A stretch of DNA of 64,000 bases, taken from positions 1-64,000 of the forward strand of contig JALSOA010000128.1 in the NCBI GenBank assembly GCA_026986725.1. The letters run 5' to 3'. This DNA comes from Acidobacteriota bacterium (lineage in GTDB: Bacteria > Acidobacteriota > Holophagae > Thermotomaculales > Thermotomaculaceae). Positions 9,191 to 18,318 of the stretch are shown here, in pieces; position 1 is the stretch's first letter; every line of letters begins with the position of its first letter. The notes under the pieces are model-generated. The model searched no databases and had not been told where the DNA came from. It was given only the letters and a program-made list of their open reading frames with translations. Both the position numbers and the translations under genes were made by a program.

Positions 9191-10486
9191 ATGGTTAATG
9201 TGTGTGTAACCGGTGGGCAGTGGGGAGACGAGGGGAAAGGTAAGGTGATAGACATACTCTCTGAACAGTTTGATGTCGTTGTCAGATTTCAGGGAGGAAG
9301 TAATGCAGGTCATACCGTGGTTATAAATGGAAAAACATACTTCCTTCACCTTGTGCCTTCAGGAATATTTCATAGAGACAAGATATGTATTATTGGTAAT
9401 GGGGTTGTTATAGACCCATTTGGGTTAAAAAAGGAGATGGATGAATTAAAAGAAAACGGTGTGGATGTTTCTCCTGATAGACTTTTGATAAGCGATAGGG
9501 CCCACCTTGTCCTTCCATTCCACAAAATTTTCGATAAACGACTTGAAGATGTGAGGGAATTCAAGAAGATAGGAACCACAGGAAGGGGTATAGGTCCGTG
9601 TTACGGTGCCAAGGCATTGAGGCTTGGAGTAAGGGTGATAGACCTTTACGACGATAACACTTTATCTCTTTTGCTTAAAGACAATGCAGGCATATTCAAT
9701 ACACTTTTTAAAGACTACCTATCATCTGAATTAATAGACACTGACAGGTTGTTTAACAAATTGTGTGAAATCAGAGAATTCTTCAGACCCTATGTCACAA
9801 ACACTGTTTACAGGCTAAATCAGTTTAATAAAGATGGGAAATCTGTCCTGTTTGAAGGTGCTCAGGCCTCATTGCTGGACATTGACCATGGCACTTATCC
9901 CTTCGTAACCTCTTCATCTGTAATATCTGGGGGCATTTCTTCAGGGGCTGGCTTTCCACCCAATTTGATAGACTTTAACATCGGGGTTTTTAAGGCATAC
10001 TGCACAAGGGTGGGAAATGGTCCATTTCCAACAGAGGCGCAGAATGGGGTTGAAGAGATAATAAGATCAATTGGTGGGGAGTTTGGCACAACTACTGGCA
10101 GGCCAAGGAGGTGTGGCTGGTTTGATCTTGTTGCTGCAAAGTATGCAAGAATAATAAACGGTTATACCCACATTGCAATTATGAAACTCGATGTTTTGAA
10201 CAAGTTTGAGGAAATACCGCTTTGCATAGGTTACAGGTATAAAGGGACAATTATTAAAGAATTTCCCTCTGATGTAAACATACTGGAAGCGGTTGAACCT
10301 TACTACAAATTTTTAAAAGGCTGGAATTCTGATATATCCGGAATAAACAGGTTTGAGGATCTCCCGCAGGAGGCAAAAGACTATGTAAATTACATTTCAG
10401 ACAGTCTTGAGGCCAACCTATATCTTGTGTCGGTTGGTCCAGATAGAAGCGAATCCATTATTATTGACAATTTATTGAAAAATTAG
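9191..10486 (+). CDS. purA: Adenylosuccinate synthetase
   Basis: A 431-residue enzyme that joins IMP and aspartate with GTP to form adenylosuccinate, the first committed step to AMP. The N-terminal P-loop GGQWGDEGKGK and the GSNAGHTVV segment are diagnostic, as are the IGTTGRGIGPCY and TTTGRPRRCGWFDL blocks. Length matches the family (about 430). It appears to be expressed from its own promoter and is not clustered with other purine genes. Confidence 0.97.
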   Translation: MVNVCVTGGQWGDEGKGKVIDILSEQFDVVVRFQGGSNAGHTVVINGKTYFLHLVPSGIFHRDKICIIGNGVVIDPFGLKKEMDELKENGVDVSPDRLLISDRAHLVLPFHKIFDKRLEDVREFKKIGTTGRGIGPCYGAKALRLGVRVIDLYDDNTLSLLLKDNAGIFNTLFKDYLSSELIDTDRLFNKLCEIREFFRPYVTNTVYRLNQFNKDGKSVLFEGAQASLLDIDHGTYPFVTSSSVISGGISSGAGFPPNLIDFNIGVFKAYCTRVGNGPFPTEAQNGVEEIIRSIGGEFGTTTGRPRRCGWFDLVAAKYARIINGYTHIAIMKLDVLNKFEEIPLCIGYRYKGTIIKEFPSDVNILEAVEPYYKFLKGWNSDISGINRFEDLPQEAKDYVNYISDSLEANLYLVSVGPDRSESIIIDNLLKN

Positions 10487-10537
10487 CAGATTGATGGTAT
10501 TATATGTTTAACACAATCTTTTTACTCGGAGGTAATT

Positions 10538-11319
10538 ATGGAAAAGTGTCCACAGTGTGGTTTTGCACTTAATGGTGACGAATCGGTATGCCCGAATTGT
10601 GGGTATGTGTTAAAAAGTGATGGTATTGCATCTCCACCGCCTCCCCCCACATCCTCAGGTAACACTGAAAAAAATGACAGGCCATTGATCCCATTTGCAG
10701 ATTCTTCAAAGGGCTTTGTTGACAGGTTTCTTGAGACGGTAAAACTCGTTATCTTCAGTCCCAGACAATTTTTTTCGAATTACAATTTCAAATCAAATAT
10801 AGGAATGGGGATACTCTTTGCAGTGATAGTGGGCTTTATTTCTGCAGTGCTTAACCTTGTCTATCAACTCGTATTTAATACCTCTATTTACTCAATAATT
10901 GCAAGGTTTGGCAATATTCCTGTAAAAGATCTGCAATTTCAAAATGCAATAGGGGTATTTGGTGGTGCCTTGAGCCTGATCTTTGTTCCAATTGGTATTG
11001 TGATTGCGCTTTTTATTACCTCTGGTATTTATCATTTGCTCCTGATGATGGTCAATGGTGCAAATGAAGGTTTTGAGGATACATTCAATGTGGTTGCCTA
11101 CACTTCTGCAGCGACTCTTTTTGCCATTGTTCCATTCTGTGGAAATGTTTTCGGTGTGATATTTTAAACATCATGGGTCTTGCTACTGTTCAGAAAACAT
11201 CAACAGGTAAAGCATCTTTTGCAGTGTTACTTCCTTATGCGCTCTGTTGTCTTTGTATCGTTTTTTATTTGGTCGTTATTCTCGGTGTGATAGGTATTGC
11301 TGCGGCTAATGCACATTAA
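10538..11319 (+). pseudogene. Zinc-ribbon/Yip1 membrane protein, frameshifted near its 3' end
   Basis: The first frame (10538-11167, 209 residues) has an N-terminal zinc ribbon (CPQCG, CPNCG), a proline-rich linker and a Yip1-type membrane domain, but stops early after FGVIF. A second frame continues at once from the ATG at 11173 to the stop at 11317-11319 with 48 residues (MGLATVQKTSTGKASFAV, then hydrophobic). This reads like the expected Yip1 C-terminal end. One added base in the TTTT run at 11162-11165 would join the frames. This may be a real inactivating mutation, a sequencing error in the homopolymer, or programmed slippage. Function of such proteins is not known. Confidence 0.65.
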
Positions 11320-11322
11320 ACC

Positions 11323-11736
11323 ATGAAGTTTAAACTGGTAAGGTACGAGAAGGGGGAGATCAACATCCCCCTTATTTACTTTTTGGTTTTTTCTTTTTCA
11401 GGGCTTATTGCCTTTGCCCTCTTCAGGTGTGGTCTGCTTCCAACATTTAAATGCCAGTTTAAAGAATTTACAGGGCACCCCTGTCCTACCTGCGGAACGA
11501 CAAGGCTTGTTCTTTCAATATTTCAATTTAAGATCAGGGATGCTTTTTTGTTTAATCCATTTATGTTTGTTTCCGGAGTTATTTTTGGGCTCTGGACCCT
11601 GACGGGGTTTTTACCTTTGTTTTTTAAGAAAAAACTCATTGTTCAGTTTGGAAAAAGGGAAAAGAAGGTAATCGTTATAATTATTGCAATTATGTTCTTA
11701 TTGAATTGGGCTTACCTCTGGATTGAGGGGATTTAA
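11323..11736 (+). CDS. DUF2752 family membrane protein
   Basis: A 137-residue protein with about three membrane segments and the DUF2752 signature, a Cys in KCQF followed by TGHPCPTCGTTRLVLS (about residues 45-65). The C-P-x-C-G-x-T-R motif is conserved throughout the family, whose function is unknown; metal or redox chemistry at the membrane is inference. It starts four bases after the Yip1 remnant, and the two families often sit together. Members are usually 100-150 residues, so length is normal. Confidence 0.75.
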   Translation: MKFKLVRYEKGEINIPLIYFLVFSFSGLIAFALFRCGLLPTFKCQFKEFTGHPCPTCGTTRLVLSIFQFKIRDAFLFNPFMFVSGVIFGLWTLTGFLPLFFKKKLIVQFGKREKKVIVIIIAIMFLLNWAYLWIEGI

Positions 11737-11841
11737 CTAATTTTATTCTCGCCATTTCTATTTTAGATAAATCAAAATAAATTTTTTCCTCTTTGTTTTC
11801 AGTAAGTTGTTAAAAAATTTGTATTTTTTTTGTTTTTTGGG

Positions 11842-11872
11842 TTGCAAATGGAATAAAATGGACTAAAATGGA
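11842..11872 (+). promoter_or_regulatory. dcw promoter with overlapping triple-repeat MraZ operator
   Basis: Three AAATGGA copies lie at 11846-11852, 11856-11862 and 11866-11872, exactly ten bases apart. MraZ binds three or four short repeats with ten-base periodicity directly upstream of mraZ in Escherichia coli and Mycoplasma. A promoter overlaps them: TTGCAA (11842-11847), 16 bases, TAAAAT (11864-11869). Binding would therefore block RNA polymerase. The third repeat contains an in-frame ATG (11868), which argues for the downstream start at 11892. Confidence 0.75.
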
Positions 11873-11891
11873 TAACAAGGAACAACAGGGA

Positions 11892-12359
11892 ATGGAGATG
11901 AGGGAAAAATTTTACGGAAACAAGGCAATAACAATTGATTCGGGAGGAAGGGTAAAACTTCCTTCAAGATTTTTAAAGATATTTGAGAGAGATTTCTATG
12001 GAGAGGATATTGTTATTGCCTATAGAGAGAGTGAGGGTATTGGTTATCTTGTTATAGTTCCTGAAAAAAGGTGGCTTGAGATACTTGAGAAGGTGAATAA
12101 CCTTGAAGGCAAAAGTGCAGTTGAAGTGGAGAGGTTAAGAAGGATGCTTAACAGAAACTCCGATTTTGTTTCCGTTGATAAGCAGGGAAGGTTTGTTGTT
12201 CCAAGAAGATTGTCTTTAATGGCCGGTATAAATGCGGGAGATGATGCTTACCTTATAGGTAACGGCAACGGTATTGAACTCTGGAATGCAGGAAAATTTG
12301 AGGAATACGAGGGGAAGGCTTCTGTTGATGACGAATTGATTGCTTCAATATTCAATTAA
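11892..12359 (+). CDS. mraZ: Transcriptional regulator MraZ
   Basis: A 155-residue protein with two SpoVT/AbrB-like MraZ domains. The DxxxR-type motifs appear as IDSGGRVKLP and VDKQGRFVVP. MraZ is a ring-shaped DNA-binding protein that represses or activates the division and cell-wall operon it heads. The ATG at 11892 is preferred over 11868: it has an AAGGA Shine-Dalgarno ten bases upstream, while 11868 lies within the third operator repeat and the -10 box. Autoregulation through that operator is inferred. It is followed after 11 bases by rsmH. Confidence 0.93.
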   Translation: MEMREKFYGNKAITIDSGGRVKLPSRFLKIFERDFYGEDIVIAYRESEGIGYLVIVPEKRWLEILEKVNNLEGKSAVEVERLRRMLNRNSDFVSVDKQGRFVVPRRLSLMAGINAGDDAYLIGNGNGIELWNAGKFEEYEGKASVDDELIASIFN

Positions 12360-12370
12360 AGGGGGGAATT

Positions 12371-13300
12371 ATGCACACCCCTGTGTTGTTAAAGGAAGCA
12401 ATAGAGTTCCTGAATATAAAGTCGGATGGGGTTTACTTTGACTGTACAGCAGGTGGTGGTGGCCATAGTGAAGAAGTGGCAAAATTGCTTGATGAAAAAG
12501 GAGTTCTGGTCTGTATGGACAGGGATGCAGAGGCTATTTCAAGAGTAAAAGATAGGTTAAAGGGGTATTCCTGTAAAAAATTCTTTTTCAAAAAAAGTTT
12601 TAAAAATATTGATGTTGTTGCTAAAAAACTGGGTTTTTATGGGAGGGTCAACGGTGTGCTCGCAGACCTTGGAACCTCGATGTTTCAATTAAAGGATTTT
12701 GATAGAGGGTTCAGTTTTTCCGGTGAGGGGAAACTCGACATGAGGATGGATAAAGATCAGTATCTCACTGCAGAGCATATTGTCAATTCTTACTCCGAAA
12801 AAAGGCTTGCAGATATTTTCAGAGAGTATGGCGAAGAGCGGCTTTCAAAAAAGATTGCAAGGATGATAGTTGAGGAGAGAAAGGATAATCCCATAACGAC
12901 CACTATACAACTTGCTGAAATTGCAATCAGGGCTTACGGTGGCAGAAAGGGAAGGATACATCCGGCAACAAGGATATTTCAGGCTATACGCATTGAAGTG
13001 AACGATGAATTAAATGAATTGAAGGTATTTCTTGAAAATGCCTTAAAGGTGCTTGCAAAGGGAGGGAGGCTGGTTGTTATCTCATTTCATTCCCTTGAAG
13101 ATAGAATCGTAAAGGTGTTTTTTAAGGATAAAGCAAAAAAATGTGTATGTCCTGAATGGCAGATGAGATGTACCTGTGGAGGAAACAATCAAAAAGTAAG
13201 AATTTTAACAAAAAAGGTTATTAAACCTGGTGAAGAAGAGTTGAAAACAAACCCATCATCAAGAAGTGCAAGGTTAAGGGCATGCGAAAAGGTGGTTTAA
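12371..13300 (+). CDS. rsmH: 16S rRNA (cytosine-1402-N4)-methyltransferase RsmH
   Basis: A 309-residue SAM methyltransferase that modifies C1402 in the ribosomal P site. The start MHTPVLLKEAIEFL, the SAM-binding DCTAGGGGHS, DLGTSMFQL and VISFHSLEDRIVK are all diagnostic of MraW/RsmH. Length is normal. A strong GGGGGG Shine-Dalgarno precedes the ATG. It directly abuts ftsL, as in most dcw clusters. Confidence 0.97.
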   Translation: MHTPVLLKEAIEFLNIKSDGVYFDCTAGGGGHSEEVAKLLDEKGVLVCMDRDAEAISRVKDRLKGYSCKKFFFKKSFKNIDVVAKKLGFYGRVNGVLADLGTSMFQLKDFDRGFSFSGEGKLDMRMDKDQYLTAEHIVNSYSEKRLADIFREYGEERLSKKIARMIVEERKDNPITTTIQLAEIAIRAYGGRKGRIHPATRIFQAIRIEVNDELNELKVFLENALKVLAKGGRLVVISFHSLEDRIVKVFFKDKAKKCVCPEWQMRCTCGGNNQKVRILTKKVIKPGEEELKTNPSSRSARLRACEKVV

Positions 13301-13582
13301 ATGAAAAGGGATCTGTTTTTTATTACAAAGGTTTTAGTAAGCATGTTTTTGATCTCTTCCCCATTTGTAGCTCACATTGCAATTAAGAGCACTGTGGAAA
13401 AGGAGGGAAGAAGGATCAGATCGATTGAAGCCTCCATTGTTAGAACAAAGAAGTCTATTAACAACCTTGAGAAGATCTTTTCTGAGAGGATAGATTATAA
13501 AAAGATTGAGAAAAAAGCAAAAAGTATGGGGTTTGATTACATAAACAGGAAAAGAAACAGGGTTTTTGTAATAAGGGATTAG
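13301..13582 (+). CDS. ftsL: FtsL-like division protein
   Basis: A 93-residue protein with one N-terminal membrane segment (about 8-27) followed by a charged coiled-coil-like stretch. This fits FtsL, the bitopic protein that bridges FtsQ/FtsB and FtsW/FtsI. The sequence itself is weakly conserved, so the call rests on size, topology and position between rsmH and ftsI. It starts on the base after the rsmH stop. Confidence 0.75.
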   Translation: MKRDLFFITKVLVSMFLISSPFVAHIAIKSTVEKEGRRIRSIEASIVRTKKSINNLEKIFSERIDYKKIEKKAKSMGFDYINRKRNRVFVIRD

Positions 13583-13583
13583 C

Positions 13584-15530
13584 ATGAACAGGTGGATTGC
13601 TATTAGAAGTGAAAATGTATCCTATGTTAAAAGGAAAACCCTTTTTCTTGTTGCAGGGGTATTTATTTCTTTTTATCTTTTTGTGTTTTTGTCAATGATA
13701 CTGAGGGCAAATACCAGAAAGGTGTTTGCGTATTCTGGTAACAGGTTGCAAAAAGAAAAACTGAAAGCGATAAGGGGCTCAATATACGACAGAAAAATGA
13801 ACATTATAGCAGGTAATTTTTACATGGCTAAAGTATCAATGAGAAGGGATGTGGCGGAAAGGATAGGGTATGACAAATTCAGAGCCTTACTTTCGATATT
13901 TAATAAAAAAATTTCGAGAAATCAGTACAACAGGCTTGTTCATTCGAGACATTTTGTGATTAAAATTGCTGAGATACCTTACAACGAATTCTTTGAAAAG
14001 AAAGGGGAAGAAACCTATCTTGATAAAATTGCAAGCCTTTACAAAAGCCTGGACCTTGATGATGTCCTTATCTTTGATTATGAGTATAAAAGGTTTTACA
14101 GCAAGGACAGGTTCTATTCAAAATTTCTTGCTTATATGTACCGTGACACCGATGGTTTAAAAAAGATAGGTCTTGAAAGGACTTATGACGATATTTTAAG
14201 CGGGATTGACGGTATCAGAACCTACCTTTACAACAGCAAGGTCGGATTTTACACCGAAAAGAGGCCAATAGACGGTAAAAGTATTGTTTTGACTATTGAT
14301 TCTTCTGTGCAATTTGTCTGTCAGGAACTTGTAAGGGACGCGTTAAAGAAATACAAAGCGGATAATATTTTTGTTATTGTTTCCAGGCCATCCAGCGGAG
14401 AAATACTTGCCATGGTCAGCCTTTCCAGAAAATACGGGAGTTTAAATAGCCTTATATTCAGGGGAGCCTATGAGCCTGGCTCCACCATGAAACCAATTGT
14501 TGGTTCAATTGCACTGGATAAAGGGATAGTTCATGTTACGGACACATTCTTTTGTGAGAATGGAAAATTTAGATTGGGAAAAAGGATTATCAAAGATCAT
14601 GAGAGGTTTGGAAACCTCACATTCAGAGAGATTATCTGGCATTCAAGCAATATCGGTATGAGCAAAATAGCATTGAAGATCGATAACAGAACATTTTATA
14701 ATTCTCTTAAAAGTTTTGGTTTTGGTAAACGAACTGGTCTTCCATTTTACAAAGAAAGCAGGGGCATTTTTCCCTCTTTCTCTGAATTTTCAGAGCAGGA
14801 TAAAGTTTCCATGTCTTTTGGTTATGGTATAGGAGTTACGGCTGTCCAGATGGCAACTGCATTGAACACTGTGGTAAACGGAGGATACTATGTGCCTCCA
14901 ACCATAGTTAAGGGGGTTCTTGGTTTGCATCAAACCGTTCAAAGAGTGTCAATGGATTTGAATCGAATGGGAAAAAGGAAAGTTATTTCCTATCCAACCT
15001 CTTCCATTATGAGGCAGGTACTTAAAGGGGTTGTTGAGCATGGCACTGGAAGAAAGGCTGCTATTGATGGCATGTCTATTGGTGGAAAAACGGGAACAAG
15101 CAAAAAATTAAGGGGTAAAAGGTATTCAAACTCGTATATCGCCTCTTTTTACGGGTTTTTCCCGGTTAGAAATCCAGCCATCTCTGTTTATGTTGTGGTG
15201 GACAACCCACAATGCGGAAAGTATTATGGAGGAGAAGTGGCCGCTCCTCTTTTTAAGGAAATAGTGCTTAAAATATATCCTCTGATTATGGAAGAGATGA
15301 ACAATATAGAGATACCTGTACCGGATAGTCCGGTAGATGATTTTAATGAGCCTCTATTTGTTAAAAAAACCAGAGATGATCCACTTGGACTTAAAGGTCT
15401 TTCAATGAGGGAGGCGATCCAGAAACTTTCTTTAAACGGATACGATTTTATCTGTAAAGGACATGGTTTTGTAAAGGATTACAGAATGTTAAACAATCAA
15501 AAAGTACAGGTAATTGGAAACGAATTATGA
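13584..15530 (+). CDS. ftsI: Septal peptidoglycan transpeptidase FtsI (PBP3)
   Basis: A 648-residue class B PBP with one membrane helix (about 18-40), the pedestal motif RGSIYDRK (64-71), and transpeptidase motifs STMK (300-303), SSN (354-356) and KTGTS near residue 500. The last 50 residues (from GLKGLSMREAIQ) look like a single PASTA domain, as in Spo VD-type and many non-proteobacterial FtsI proteins; PASTA domains bind muropeptides or beta-lactams. It cross-links septal peptidoglycan with FtsW. It overlaps murE by four bases. Confidence 0.92.
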   Translation: MNRWIAIRSENVSYVKRKTLFLVAGVFISFYLFVFLSMILRANTRKVFAYSGNRLQKEKLKAIRGSIYDRKMNIIAGNFYMAKVSMRRDVAERIGYDKFRALLSIFNKKISRNQYNRLVHSRHFVIKIAEIPYNEFFEKKGEETYLDKIASLYKSLDLDDVLIFDYEYKRFYSKDRFYSKFLAYMYRDTDGLKKIGLERTYDDILSGIDGIRTYLYNSKVGFYTEKRPIDGKSIVLTIDSSVQFVCQELVRDALKKYKADNIFVIVSRPSSGEILAMVSLSRKYGSLNSLIFRGAYEPGSTMKPIVGSIALDKGIVHVTDTFFCENGKFRLGKRIIKDHERFGNLTFREIIWHSSNIGMSKIALKIDNRTFYNSLKSFGFGKRTGLPFYKESRGIFPSFSEFSEQDKVSMSFGYGIGVTAVQMATALNTVVNGGYYVPPTIVKGVLGLHQTVQRVSMDLNRMGKRKVISYPTSSIMRQVLKGVVEHGTGRKAAIDGMSIGGKTGTSKKLRGKRYSNSYIASFYGFFPVRNPAISVYVVVDNPQCGKYYGGEVAAPLFKEIVLKIYPLIMEEMNNIEIPVPDSPVDDFNEPLFVKKTRDDPLGLKGLSMREAIQKLSLNGYDFICKGHGFVKDYRMLNNQKVQVIGNEL

Positions 15531-16951
15531 AATTGGGTGAACTGTTAAAAGGGGTAAAAATAAGAGAGATAAATGCAGATTTGAACACCGAGGTTAAAGG
15601 GCTTTGTTACAATTCAAAAGATTGCCATGAAGGTTATGGGTATTTTGCCCGAAAGGGCTTTAAATACGATGGTTTCCTTTTCATTCCCACATGCTTTAAA
15701 CGGGGGGTTTCCGTTTTTTTTGGAGAAGAGGCGCTTTCAGGTTACCCATTTGTTGTGGTTGACAATATTAGAGAGGCGCAGGCTTTGATCTCAGCCAACT
15801 TCTATGGAAATCCCCAGCGTTTTTTAAAACTTGTGGGTGTAACCGGTACCAATGGAAAAACCACCACATGCTATCTTTTAAAAGATGCTTTAAATTCAGG
15901 TTTAATAAGCACTGTTGAAATAGATACAGGTAAAAGGCTTGAAAAAGCAAGGCTGACCACGCCAGAATCAACCGACATCTTCTGTTATCTGAAAGAAATG
16001 GTTGAAAGCGGGAAGCAGTATGCTGTGATTGAAGTTTCTGCCCATGCTCTGACCTTTAAGAGGGTTCATGGTATGAAATTTGATTCAGTTGTTTTTACCG
16101 GTTTTTCCAGGGACCATCTTGACTTTTACAAGACAATGGACAATTACTTTAAGGCCAAAGCATCTTTATTCGGGTTTCTTAAGGGAAACGGTTTCTGCGT
16201 TGTTAATGGAGATGTTGATGTTTTTGACAGGCTTGTTCCACTTTGTAAAAACCCTATTTGCGTTGGAAAGGGTGAGAGATGTCATATTAAAATTAAAAGA
16301 ATAGTGGAAGAAGCAAGTTCCCTTTTTATTGATTACCTTATTGGTGGAAAAGAAGTTTCCATTAATTTCCCCATGATAGGTGAGTACAATGCCTATAATC
16401 TCGGGTTTGCTCTGGGTGTTCTGTCCGGGTTTAATATTGCCACTAAAGGTTTTATTGAGAGAGTTTCTCAGGCATTTTCTGTTCCAGGGAGGGTTGAGGT
16501 GATAAACTCCGGAAAAGGTTTTAAGGTGATAATTGATTTTGCTCATACGCCGGAGGGGCTTGATAAATTGCTACATTCTTTAAAAAAGCATTGTAAGAAT
16601 AAACTGATAACCGTTTTCGGGTGTGGGGGTGAAAGGGACAAAACCAAAAGGCCATTAATGCTTGAATCTGTTTGCAAACACTCTGATCTGGTTTTTGTTA
16701 CTGCAGATAACCCCAGGGGTGAGAGTATTGAAGACATATTCAATGATATTAAAAAGGGAAGGGATTTTAAAAAACAGGTTACTTACATAAAGGACAGAAA
16801 AGAGGCTATTTTTGAAGCAATAGATCAGGCAGGAGAGGGAGATCTTGTCGTAATAGCGGGAAAAGGGCATGAGGACTATCAGATAATAGGCGAAACACCA
16901 ATACCGTTCAACGACAAACAAGTTGCGCTTGAAGCACTGGGGCTTGTATGA
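15527..16951 (+). CDS. murE: UDP-MurNAc-tripeptide synthetase MurE (meso-DAP adding)
   Basis: A 474-residue Mur ligase that adds the third stem residue to UDP-MurNAc-L-Ala-D-Glu. The ATP-binding loop is VTGTNGKTTT (about 105-114). The specificity motif is DNPR (TADNPRGES, about 387), which marks enzymes that use meso-diaminopimelate; lysine enzymes have other residues there. This shows a DAP-type wall. Both ends overlap neighbours by four bases. Confidence 0.95.
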   Translation: MKLGELLKGVKIREINADLNTEVKGLCYNSKDCHEGYGYFARKGFKYDGFLFIPTCFKRGVSVFFGEEALSGYPFVVVDNIREAQALISANFYGNPQRFLKLVGVTGTNGKTTTCYLLKDALNSGLISTVEIDTGKRLEKARLTTPESTDIFCYLKEMVESGKQYAVIEVSAHALTFKRVHGMKFDSVVFTGFSRDHLDFYKTMDNYFKAKASLFGFLKGNGFCVVNGDVDVFDRLVPLCKNPICVGKGERCHIKIKRIVEEASSLFIDYLIGGKEVSINFPMIGEYNAYNLGFALGVLSGFNIATKGFIERVSQAFSVPGRVEVINSGKGFKVIIDFAHTPEGLDKLLHSLKKHCKNKLITVFGCGGERDKTKRPLMLESVCKHSDLVFVTADNPRGESIEDIFNDIKKGRDFKKQVTYIKDRKEAIFEAIDQAGEGDLVVIAGKGHEDYQIIGETPIPFNDKQVALEALGLV

Positions 16952-18318
16952 AGGTAAGTGATTTTGGCAGATTAATTGGGAAGAAAGCAGAAAATTTCCG
17001 CGATACGGAGATAGGGGGATTTTCTATTGATTCGAGGACTTTGAAAAAGGGAGATATGTTTATTGCCATAAAAACAGATAAAAACGATGGACACCGTTAC
17101 CTTGAAGATGCAAAAAAGAAGGGAGCAGTGGCTTTTCTTGTAAGTTCAAGAAGGAAAACTGTGGGTCTTAAAGGGTTTGAAAATGTGTTCTATGTTTCAG
17201 ACACATTAATTGCGCTTCAAAAGGCTGCAAAAAAGCATGCAGAAACAATGATAAATGGTTCAGTAGCAATTACAGGAAGCGCAGGTAAAACCACCACAAA
17301 AGAGTTGATTTGCAGAACATTTAGATCATATTTCAACACAAGGTGTACTCCCGGAAATTTCAACAATACCCTGGGACTTCCTCTGTCTATTTTAAATGAG
17401 ATTAATCAAAAGATTGATTACTTTGTTGCTGAACTGGGTATGAGTTTCAGGGGAGAAATAAAGAAACTTGTTGATATTCTCAATCCAGAAATTAGGGTAT
17501 GGCTAAATGTTTACTCTGCCCACATTGGCAACTTCAACAGCCTTGAAGAGGTCAGGGAGGCAAAATCCGAGATATTGTTAAATGCAGATGAAAAAACCAT
17601 TATAGTTTTCAATTGTGACGATATACTCGTAAAAACGAGTGTTGACAGATTTGTTGGCATAAAGTACTCTTTTGGCTATTCTGATTCTGCTGATCTCAAG
17701 ATAAAAAGGTGTGTAACAGGTCTCGACAGTTCTTCAGTTGAATTTGAATACCAGGGAATGACTCTAAAACTCCATACAGGTCTTGTGGGAAGGTTTAATT
17801 GTTACAATATTGCTGCTGCCATACTCACTTCTTTGATAGCAGGTATTCCGAAAGAAAAGATTTTGAATGCGATGAATGAATTTAAAGCCATCAGAAACAG
17901 GGGAAGGTTTGTTTTGAAAGAGCCTTTGTTGCTTTACGATGATTGTTACAACTCCAATCCTGATGCTTTGAGAAGGGTTTTATCACACTTTTCAAGGGTT
18001 GAATATGAAGGGAGAAAGGTTGCTATAGTTGGAGATATGCTTGAACTTGATAATTTTTCTGAGGAACTTCACTCTCAAATAGGAAAACAGCTTGAGGAAA
18101 GTGACTTTGATGTGGTTATTACCTGGGGCAATGAGAGTGAGATGATCCACAGGCAGTTAAAAACAAAGGAAAAATACCATTTTAACACGAATATAGATAT
18201 TGCAAACTCTATTAACGACATATTACAAAAAGGTGATCTGGTGATCGTAAAGGCTTCAAGGGGTATGAAGGGAGAGGTTATAGTAAATAGCATTTTAGAG
18301 TTCTGGAGAGAAAAATGA
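16948..18318 (+). CDS. murF: UDP-MurNAc-tripeptide-D-Ala-D-Ala ligase MurF
   Basis: A 456-residue Mur ligase that attaches D-Ala-D-Ala to complete the UDP-MurNAc-pentapeptide in the cytoplasm. It has ITGSAGKTTTKEL, GNFNNTLGLPL and the DDCYNSNPDA segment typical of MurF. Length is normal. It runs straight into murD with a four-base overlap; mraY, which usually lies between them, is absent. Confidence 0.95.
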   Translation: MKVSDFGRLIGKKAENFRDTEIGGFSIDSRTLKKGDMFIAIKTDKNDGHRYLEDAKKKGAVAFLVSSRRKTVGLKGFENVFYVSDTLIALQKAAKKHAETMINGSVAITGSAGKTTTKELICRTFRSYFNTRCTPGNFNNTLGLPLSILNEINQKIDYFVAELGMSFRGEIKKLVDILNPEIRVWLNVYSAHIGNFNSLEEVREAKSEILLNADEKTIIVFNCDDILVKTSVDRFVGIKYSFGYSDSADLKIKRCVTGLDSSSVEFEYQGMTLKLHTGLVGRFNCYNIAAAILTSLIAGIPKEKILNAMNEFKAIRNRGRFVLKEPLLLYDDCYNSNPDALRRVLSHFSRVEYEGRKVAIVGDMLELDNFSEELHSQIGKQLEESDFDVVITWGNESEMIHRQLKTKEKYHFNTNIDIANSINDILQKGDLVIVKASRGMKGEVIVNSILEFWREK

